Source of the DNA: Fibrobacterota bacterium | Lineage (GTDB): Bacteria > Fibrobacterota > Chitinivibrionia > Chitinivibrionales > Chitinispirillaceae | Length of the DNA: 12,669 nucleotides | Assembly (NCBI GenBank): GCA_023412475.1 | Contig: JAEYNR010000047.1 | Coordinates: forward strand, 1-12,669 | Reading direction: 5' to 3' | Shown: in pieces, positions 7,629-12,669 of the stretch | Position numbering within the stretch: position 1 is the stretch's first letter | How the letters are laid out: every line of letters begins with the position of its first letter | Translations under genes and position numbers: made by a program | Notes under the pieces: model-generated | What the model was told of the DNA's origin: nothing | The model's input: the letters and a program-made list of their open reading frames with translations, nothing else | Databases searched by the model: none

Positions 7629-7701
7629 TTTTTAGTAACCAGAACTTAAGCTCAGACCACACTGTTTATTCCTTTATTTCACAAACCTGGTAAGGGCACC
7701 C
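7592..7701. other. Junction segment between two truncated genes
   Basis: This roughly 110-bp segment separates the cut aldo/keto reductase from the cut arylsulfatase and matches neither family. It opens with an imperfect inverted repeat, AACACTCAC (7594-7602) and GTGCGTGTT (7609-7617), with one mismatch. The segment may be a deletion scar or the remnant of a small mobile element. Confidence 0.45.
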
Positions 7702-8019
7702 GTGCGGATTGATGATTACATATACGTTTTCCTTGATCAATCTCAGGGATGGTTCGGTTCAAAGGTGGTCCTGGATTGGCCACAGATTTTCAATCTGCGG
7801 CTCGACCCTTTCGAACGTGCCGGTTCTGAAAACGCTCCTCCATACCTGATGCAATTTTTTGGTCATAATTTCTGGCGCTTTGTTTTCGCTCAGAAAGAAG
7901 TGGCCAGACTCGGTGAAACATTTGTCGAATTTCCGCCTATGCAAAAACCTGCATTATTTAATATCGAAGATATAAAGAAATCTGTTCAAAAGGCAATCTC
8001 GAACAGGTTTGGACAATAA
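7702..8019 (+). pseudogene. Arylsulfatase, C-terminal fragment
   Basis: About 105 residues match the end of arylsulfatases: DDYIYVFLDQSQGWFG, then FNLRLDPFERAG, then a helical HNFWRFVFAQKEVA, and finally ETFVEFPPMQKPALFNI, the PPxQKPAxF tail of that family. The catalytic domain with the formylglycine cysteine (CxPxR) and the metal-binding residues is missing, because a full enzyme is around 500 residues or more. Nothing before about 7700 resembles a sulfatase. The GTG at 7702 is merely where the frame can start and has no ribosome site. This is a remnant and cannot be catalytic. Confidence 0.75.
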
Positions 8020-8221
8020 AATAGTTTTTTCTATGCATATTGGAGATGGAGCCAAAAAAACAAGGTTTATTTTCCCGTGCAACTACAGTACCAGCTTCGT
8101 TGGAGGACTATCAATATTGTAACTTATTTTGATAATTTGACACCGTCCCTATGACTCTATGACTCATAGAAAATCTAAGAATAGATTTCAGTTAACAAAT
8201 ACGATGCATTTGGTTTGTTTT

Positions 8222-8794
8222 TTACCTTTGTTTTTTTATACGTTCTTTTTCGAGATTTATCATATAAGCCTGGATCATTTTAGCAAACATACTTGATCTG
8301 TATGGAGACGGGTAGGCTTTATTATTTTTTCTGTCTAAAATATAAAAAGTCTCTGAAGTTGTTGACATTTCTTGAAAGCTATAATTCCCGGAAGGACCAG
8401 TCGAATAGGGGTTTGTTGGATTCTGTAATGTTGTGTATACACTGTTGTGTAACTCTCCGGCAAAAACATACTGGTATTTATCCAAATCACTATATTCGAT
8501 GCAGGTGTCAAACTCATCCCAGGTCGCAAAAGTGTACTTGCCATGATACTCATTACGGACATGTTTTTTCAAGTATTTATCATAACCTTTTCTTTCACGA
8601 ATTATGCAGATTAGTGTGCTGGTTGTTGTACCAAAATCAGGTGGAATGGCACCTTTTTCCACTGTCATTTTACTAATGCATATTTGTTTTGTCAAAGCGC
8701 TACTTATTAAAATGGTACTCATTATGCACCCACTATTTAGTACATAAAAAATAATTATTGTAATTGTTACAGTAAATGTTAGTAGTTTTTTCAT
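8222..8794 (-). CDS. Secreted protein or lipoprotein of unknown function
   Basis: The product has 190 residues. It begins MKK followed by a hydrophobic stretch (LLTFTVTITIIIFYVL) and NSGC, a plausible though non-classical lipobox with C23 as the lipidated residue; a second hydrophobic patch IMSTILISSAL follows. The mature part is polar and aromatic-rich, for example YHGKYTFATWDEFDTCIEYSD, NPTNPYSTGPSGNYSFQEM and a basic C-terminus EKERIKKQR. I do not recognise a family. The start is supported by GAGGA on the minus strand (8799-8803) 4 nt before ATG. The frame is intact, and the base composition resembles the surrounding AT-rich DNA. It is the only apparently whole gene between 7600 and the right end of the window. 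Confidence 0.6.
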   Translation of the reverse strand: MKKLLTFTVTITIIIFYVLNSGCIMSTILISSALTKQICISKMTVEKGAIPPDFGTTTSTLICIIRERKGYDKYLKKHVRNEYHGKYTFATWDEFDTCIEYSDLDKYQYVFAGELHNSVYTTLQNPTNPYSTGPSGNYSFQEMSTTSETFYILDRKNNKAYPSPYRSSMFAKMIQAYMINLEKERIKKQR

Positions 8795-8931
8795 ATATCC
8801 TCACTGATTTAGTATTTACTGTAAAGTAGTACTTCTGTTTTATAATACCAAAAAGAATAATACATTCTGCATTTTCTAATCTAACAATAGTATTACATTT
8901 GATTTGTAATGTGATACTTATTCGATGTGCT
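8795..8931. other. AT-rich spacer with hairpin, upstream of the putative lipoprotein gene
   Basis: This spacer should hold the minus-strand promoter of the putative lipoprotein gene. It contains the palindrome TTACTGTAA at 8816-8824 and an inverted repeat: GTATTACATT (8890-8899) and AATGTGATAC (8908-8917), 10 bp with one G-T wobble and an 8-nt loop. The hairpin lies just past the stop of the decayed gene upstream on the minus strand, but no T-run follows, so a terminator call is weak. Confidence 0.35.
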
Positions 8932-9337
8932 TTACAGATGTTTTTTTATTTCATTTTTTTTATAGATACTATCTCTTTTATTTTCATTCATTAATCCCAA
9001 TGCATCACCCATTACTGAAACAGTATATTCGCGATTTCGTGCCGCTAAGGCGGTAAGGTGTATACAAAATTCAGCATCTGCTCCGACTATATATAATTTG
9101 CTTTACAGTAACAACCAATTCGCCATTATTTTTATAAGGAAAAGGATTTGTTACGGTAAAACCTGTAAAGTCTGCTTGAACATAAATAATACACAATGCT
9201 TTACGATGAGATAAATATTTTTGAATTTTGGAACGTTTAGCCGAACACTTCAAATGTCAATCCACTGAAACTAATGGTCCAAAGGAACAAATCACAATTG
9301 CAACAATCCAGATTGTAATTTTCTTTTTGTTTGTTAT
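8932..9337 (-). pseudogene. Decayed secreted-protein gene (stop and frameshift)
   Basis: On the minus strand a strong AGGAGG (9339-9344) is followed by NKKKITIWIVAIVICSFGPLVSVD, which looks like a signal peptide, but no standard start codon remains. An in-frame TGA at 9257-9259 interrupts it. The same frame continues to ADFTGFTVTNPFPYKNNGELVVTV. Near 9100 the protein-like sequence moves to a neighbouring frame, LYIVGADAEFCIHLTALAARNREYTVSVMGDALGLMNENKRDS, ending in TAA at 8932-8934. An intact ribosome site, a signal-like segment and two coding-like stretches with one shift between them suggest a recently inactivated gene. I do not recognise the family. Another frame also looks faintly coding around 9190-9250, so further indels are possible. 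Confidence 0.45.
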
Positions 9338-9447
9338 TCCTCCTGTAAAGTTTAATTTTATGGCGTGTATTTAAAGTACATCCCACTGAATCATTGATAA
9401 ATATAATGTATGTTACAGTAATATTTTTGTTTTTTTAATGCTTATGA

Positions 9448-9684
9448 ATGAATTGGATGGATCAAAATTCCATAAAGATCACAAAAACACTTATTTTGGT
9501 ACTTTTTTGGAGTGTATTTTTTTACACGTTTTTTGCACCTCTCTGGTATATTGGAGCGCAAGCTGTTGTATTTGTGCTATTTTTTTCATGTGCGTATCGT
9601 TCAACCCTGCATGAAAGTATGGAATATCGAAAAGACCGATTATCTGAAAACGGGGAATACGACTGTTGTCGGAAAGCCGTATGA
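9448..9684 (+). CDS. Doubtful small membrane ORF running into intron RNA
   Basis: The first 50 or so codons encode two hydrophobic stretches (LILVLFWSVFFYTFF and LWYIGAQAVVFVLFFSCAY), consistent with a small two-helix membrane protein. The last part (from about STLHESMEY) reads into the sequence before and inside a group II intron domain V at 9674, so the native 3' end is missing. No ribosome site precedes the ATG at 9448 or the alternative at 9444. It may be a truncated gene or chance. The abrupt change from hydrophobic coding-like to RNA-like sequence near 9600 may be the edge of the intron fragment. Confidence 0.3.
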   Translation: MNWMDQNSIKITKTLILVLFWSVFFYTFFAPLWYIGAQAVVFVLFFSCAYRSTLHESMEYRKDRLSENGEYDCCRKAV

Positions 9685-9752
9685 AGGAAAACTTCACGTA
9701 CGGTTTGATGTGGCAGGAGATGGTAAGGGATCTGTAAAGGGATAACCTGCCA
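9674..9752 (+). ncRNA. Group II intron domain V and domain VI remnant
   Basis: Bases 9674-9706 fold as domain V. AAGCCGTA pairs with TACGGTTT, a two-base CG bulge sits on the 3' side, an upper stem TGAAG/CTTCA follows, and the loop is GAAAA. The AGC catalytic triad is in place on the 5' strand, which fixes the orientation as plus. Domain VI follows: TGGCAGG (9711-9717) pairs with CCTGCCA (9746-9752), with A9745 positioned as a possible branch-point adenosine. The intron's 3' end would lie shortly after, near 9752-9766. The reverse transcriptase next door is on the minus strand, so this element is not simply its 3' end. No domain I-III sequence is recognisable upstream on the plus strand, so it appears to be a 3' fragment. 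Confidence 0.65.
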
Positions 9753-9766
9753 TATCTTGACCCTAC

Positions 9767-9900
9767 CAGGCCCTTGCGAGGTACGGTTAACGCGATTTAC
9801 AGTAATTTTTTGCAAGGGCTGCACATTTGAGCATTGTACTGGCTGGGTTTGGGTGCAGTACAATAAAGTACTTGGTACAGGAAGCATTCACCTACTGCAT
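9767..9900. other. Spacer with long-loop inverted repeat between two intron fragments
   Basis: GCCCTTGC (9770-9777) and GCAAGGGC (9812-9819) form an 8-bp perfect stem around a 34-nt loop that contains one TTACAGTAA. Further right, GTACT (9836-9840) and AGTAC (9857-9861) enclose GGCTGGGTTTGGGTGC. No gene is visible. This is where the plus-strand intron 3' end and the minus-strand intron reverse transcriptase meet tail to tail. Confidence 0.4.
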
Positions 9901-11195
9901 TCACGAACCACAACCAAATATACCTGATACGTAAAACGGTTTAATTCCGCAAGTGGCTACCCACTCTATAAAGCGCTCGCAAAGTTTCCTCTGCTTTGCT
10001 CTATCCCCCGCTCTCCTGCGAAAGAAACACCAGAGACGTTCACGAACATATTTGTCCAGTTTCTGAAAATGGCCTGTTCCGTTACCAACCCCAAAGTATC
10101 CACGCCACCCGATGATTACTTCATTCAGTTCTCGTACGATTACCTCAAGTGGCACCAGTAGCCGTTTACTTGACGTCAGTTCCCTCAGTCTCTTGCGTAT
10201 ATTGTTCATCGCCTTTTTGCTGGGATAACAAGCGGGTACTAACTTCCCGCTTTTCCAGTTCTTCCACTTGCGGATATGAAATCCGAGAAAGTCAAAACCT
10301 TCTTCTGCAATCCTGATAATCTTTGTTTTGTCAGGATGCAGCGCAAGTTTTAATCTGCCAAGAAGCGCAGCAATTATTCGCAAGGATTCTTTGGCCTGAC
10401 TTTCGTGACGGCACATTACAACAAAGTCATCTGCGTACCCTACTAACATTCCCAGGTGTGTACACTCCAGCTGCCAGTATCTATCAAGGACATGCAGGTA
10501 AATATTCGCCAATAGCGGGGATATTACTCCACCTTGCGGCGTTCCCTTTACAGTCGGCTTACATTCTCCATTTTCAATTACCCCTGGTTCCAGCCATTGT
10601 CTTATCAGCTTTAAAAACCGCTTGTCACTAATACGTTTCTTTATCAGAGACATCAATATATCATGATCCAGATTGTCAAAGAATCCTTGTATATCGGCAT
10701 CAAGTATATACCAGCTCGTACAAGTGTTGTCTGGACTTCCTTTATCGCCTGTTTGGCACTGCGCTTAGGACGATATCCATAAGAACAGTCTTCAAAAAGC
10801 GATTCGAACAGCGGCTCCATCACAAATCGACATGCTTGCTGTACTATTCGGTCCCCAATAGTAGGCATTCCCAATGGACGCATCTTTCCATCCGCCTTCG
10901 GAATGTAATCTCTTTTAAGCGGTTTCGGTCGATACGACTTCGCTCTCAGTTGCGCTGAAAGTTCATTGAGAAATGGTTCAACTCCGTCTGTCTCAATATC
11001 CCTTAGAGATAAATTATCTATTCCGGATTCTCCCCCATTGGCTTTTACTTCGTACCAGGCCCGCCACAATATATCGGGCCGGTATATTCGGTCGTAAAGC
11101 GCATGAAAGCGCCTTGTCCGGTTCCATTTGGCTGCCCGGTAGAGCTCACGCTGAAGTTCTCGTGATTTAAAAATGTGTTGTTGGCGTTTTACCTC
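9901..11195 (-). pseudogene. Group II intron reverse transcriptase/maturase, frameshifted
   Basis: The upstream frame (11195 to about 10710) begins VKRQQHIF and includes ELQRELYRAAKWNRTRRFHALYD, RANGG-like ANGGESGIDNLS, YIPKADGKMRPLGMPTIGDRIVQQA and FEDCSYGYRPKRSAKQAI, all standard RT motifs 0-2. The downstream frame (to 9901) continues with WYILDADIQGFFDNLDHDILM (motif 3), GTPQGGVISPLLANIYL (motif 4), YADD within VGYADDFVVM (motif 5), GFDFLGFHIR, and a maturase region with GWRGYFGVGN. The two frames swap around 10700-10730, where one base appears lost, so the enzyme would end early at 10653. No clear in-frame start codon remains; an out-of-frame GTG is at 11199. The YADD aspartates are intact, so decay looks recent. 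Confidence 0.8.
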
Positions 11196-11200
11196 TCACT

Positions 11201-11697
11201 TACCTCTTTACGTTTACTTTGCTGAAGAAGAGGTCCTTACCTAAATAAAGTTTTGCTGTCTTTATTATCATCGGTACTATTACCTCATCCGACTTCTCAC
11301 AGAACATCAGCCGTAATTTCGCTTTCACTTATATCCGCCCTTATACAGTATTGTGTTACCATAATCCTGTGAGATCTCCCTTGTTGCGCACTTCACTTTC
11401 ACAACATTCCACATCCCCTACGCCGGAGGATTCTTCGAAGCTGCGATTCCAGAATCTTTGCTTCTTCCGTGGCCTTCGAACGATTGCGACCGTCTCGGCT
11501 TCCTCTTGTCCCCTTACGGGGTAAGTTTACGACGCTGCAGATTTCACCTCTTTCGAGATTACGGACTGCTGTTTTGACATTCCTCGCTTCACCATCCCAT
11601 TTCACAACAGTACAGTGGAGGTGGTCTACATGGCGATCTGGTTCTTACCATGGTTGAACTTTCATCAACGAGCGAAATGCACCTTTGCAAGGCGCAC
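11201..11697 (-). ncRNA. Group II intron 5' RNA domains (I-III region)
   Basis: This is the stretch of about 500 nt between the GTGCG 5' end and the reverse transcriptase frame on the minus strand. It is G/A-rich on the minus strand, with many short complementary segments (for example CCCGTAAGGGG near 11511-11520 and GTGCGCCTTGCAAAGGTGC at the 5' end). No coding sequence is credible; the small frames on either strand are shadows. I did not fold it, so individual domains and exon-binding sites are not assigned. Confidence 0.55.
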
Positions 11698-11941
11698 CAC
11701 AATTGTCATTATTGTACTGAACGTTTCATAGCATCTCCCCTCTCTTGTTTTTTAAAGTAGTCGCGTTATTGCGACTACACATCTCCATTAATCGCATAAT
11801 TGCGACTTACCTTAGCGTGGTTTCAGCTATGTATTACACATTTAATACTTTGTTTTTATTCGAGTTACACATATTTCACCCGTTCCGGCACACATCTTGT
11901 TTTCGTCCTTACGCTTGTAACTTCACTCGTAAGGATCGCAG
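11698..11941 (+). other. Leader region of IS91-family transposase with paired hairpins
   Basis: This noncoding stretch serves as the 5' exon side of the minus-strand intron and as the leader of the transposase at 11942. A strong hairpin GTAGTCGC-GTTATT-GCGACTAC spans 11757-11778 (8-bp stem). A weaker relative, TCGC-ATAATT-GCGA, follows at 11792-11805. AAGGA at 11931-11935 is a good ribosome site 6 nt before ATG. The 5' (ter) boundary of the IS91 element presumably lies in this region, but no second copy is available to place it. Confidence 0.45.
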
Positions 11942-12542
11942 ATGTCCGCATCAGCACATATTCTCAGGAAGAAAAAACAATCGCGACAACCGCTTGTCCC
12001 GTTCAGAAAACCGAACGTCCCCAGAGAGTGTAAACCACCAGGAAAGTTCTATCGCCCTCGTGACCATGAGGCCTCTCCGTTCTTTAAAGTAGTACGTGAC
12101 CACTTTGCTGAGTTTGAGCGGGTATACCCTGAAAAGTTTCAGGCAAAGTATGGGTTCTGGCGACCGATTATCTGTACATCGATAGATAAATTCCTCAAGT
12201 GCGGTGATTTAAAAGAGGGGTTTGCGCGGGTACGATGTCCGGATTGCCACATGGAATTTTTCGTCGCATTCTCATGCCGTCAGCGAGCGTGTTGTACCTC
12301 ATGCGATCAGAAACGGGCATTACTTCTTGCACACCGATTAAATAGCGAAGTGTTTGCACCAGTACCGCATCGGCAGTGGGTTTTTACGATCCCAAAACGA
12401 CTGCGGATTTTCTTCCGTTTTGATCGCAGTTTGTTAGGAAAATTATGTCGTGCAGCATGGGAAACCGTACGGGATCTGTATGCACTTGAAGTTGACGGTA
12501 CTTGCGGAATACCTGCCATGATTGGAGCTATACAGACCTTTG
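11942..12542 (+). pseudogene. IS91-family transposase, N-terminal part, interrupted by a second IS end
   Basis: About 200 residues match the front of IS91-family (HUH Y-transposase) proteins: HFAEFERVYPEKFQAKYGFWRP, a zinc-binding region RCPDCHMEFFVAFSCRQRACCTSCDQKR with the expected Cys pairs, VPHRQWVFTIPKRLR, and finally MIGAIQTFG. In intact relatives TFG is followed closely by the HUH motif (HPHIH-like), which is missing here because the sequence changes at 12543 into the inverted IS91-type end. The tail residues after TFG come from that end. The start at ATG 11942 is supported by AAGGA with 6 nt spacing. The protein lacks all catalytic residues and cannot transpose DNA. It may be the same family as the left-edge remnant, but the two do not overlap. 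Confidence 0.85.
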
Positions 12543-12669
12543 GCTGATAGGTATTTTGATCTTTTTAACTTATGAGTTTAAAATAGTGCTTGCATTGGCC
12601 AGCTGCAACTATTTTGATAAACTTTTGCTGGAAAATAGACACCATTTTCTGCGAATGAAGATACCAAAT
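12543..12669 (-). mobile_element. IS91-family element, 3' (ori-side) end, inverted copy
   Basis: The first 58 bases (12543-12600) are the reverse complement of 418-475 with one difference, and weaker similarity continues inward to about 12640. By analogy with the left copy this is the end downstream of a transposase that would lie off the right edge, reading leftward. It interrupts the transposase gene at 12542. Read outward from this end, the target begins CAAA, comparable to GAAA at the left copy. Confidence 0.7.

Larger units (their letters stand above)
8767..9805. repeat. Five copies of the palindrome TTAC(A/T)GTAA
   Basis: TTACAGTAA occurs at 8767-8775, 9103-9111, 9413-9421 and 9797-9805, and its complement TTACTGTAA at 8816-8824. 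A near copy TTACGGTAA is at 9151-9159. The related octamer CTTTACAG/CTGTAAAG also occurs at 8819, 8930, 9101, 9163, 9344 and 9732. A rough composition estimate gives well under one expected 9-mer per kb. The copies straddle coding, decayed and noncoding DNA, so their role is open: operator, recombination site, or remnants of a small repeat. Confidence 0.45.
9901..11697 (-). mobile_element. Group II intron, minus strand, 3' domains not found
   Basis: The intron probably begins at GTGCG (11697-11693 on the minus strand), matching the GUGYG 5' consensus. About 500 nt of structured noncoding sequence follow before the reverse transcriptase frame opens near 11195, the distance expected for domains I-III. 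The encoded protein runs to 9901 inside domain IV. A minus-strand domain V/VI should follow within about 100-200 nt, but none is recognisable. Instead a plus-strand domain V lies at 9674. The 3' end therefore appears deleted or replaced, perhaps by recombination with another intron copy, and self-splicing in cis is unlikely. Confidence 0.7.

Noticed and set aside
9812..9861. Integron attC-like site (GTTAAC nearby, paired repeats)
   Set aside because: The bases do not fit the GTTRRRY core and no paired inner boxes are present.
11399..12092. Short open frames on both strands in the intron 5' region and IS leader
   Set aside because: They overlap structured intron RNA or the transposase leader and have no motifs or ribosome sites.
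1..12669. CRISPR array, tRNA or rRNA genes
   Set aside because: No regularly spaced direct repeats and no cloverleaf or rRNA-like segments were seen on reading both strands.

Overview
The window looks like an accessory, heavily rearranged stretch of a moderately AT-rich bacterial chromosome (GC roughly 40 percent by eye). The lineage cannot be fixed from sequence alone. A TolB-type propeller fragment, an arylsulfatase remnant, a possible lipoprotein, IS91-family elements and a group II intron fit a Gram-negative bacterium, perhaps of the Fibrobacterota/Bacteroidota (FCB) side. That placement is inference.

Left part (1-5373): the window opens inside the 3' end of an IS91-family element, a transposase C-terminal remnant followed by about 200 bp of noncoding end stopping at 475. 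This end has cut the front off a TolB-like beta-propeller gene (476-1204). Next comes the most interesting locus, a tightly coupled two-gene unit. The first gene (1289-4441) encodes a 1050-residue protein with a Lys-rich N-terminus, 19 consecutive helical repeats of almost exactly 29 residues, and a C-terminal HELTH zinc-metallopeptidase domain. The second (4441-5373) shares one base with it and encodes a gingipain/caspase-like (clan CD) cysteine peptidase. A perfect 12-bp hairpin lies just inside the second gene. A helical-repeat metalloprotease paired with a clan CD protease may be a toxin/effector or defence-type system. I do not recognise it as a described one.

Middle (5437-8794): the rRNA methyltransferase gene rsmG on the minus strand is the only ordinary housekeeping gene. 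It is followed by a plus-strand pair, a small four-helix phage-holin-family membrane protein (YvlD-like) and an aldo/keto reductase with a ferredoxin-like CxxCxxCxxC tail. The reductase lacks its 3' end, and about 100 bp later there is an arylsulfatase lacking its 5' part. A minus-strand secreted protein or lipoprotein of unknown function follows.

Right part (8795-12669): this is a graveyard of decayed and mobile DNA. It holds a broken minus-strand secreted-protein gene, a cluster of TTAC(A/T)GTAA palindromes, and a plus-strand group II intron domain V/VI remnant. Facing that remnant is a minus-strand group II intron whose reverse transcriptase is frameshifted. Finally there is the first 200 codons of an IS91-family transposase, interrupted at 12543 by a second, inverted IS91-type end. 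The two IS91-type ends (418-475 and 12543-12600 reversed) match at 57 of 58 positions, so the region is bracketed by inward-facing copies of the same transposon end.
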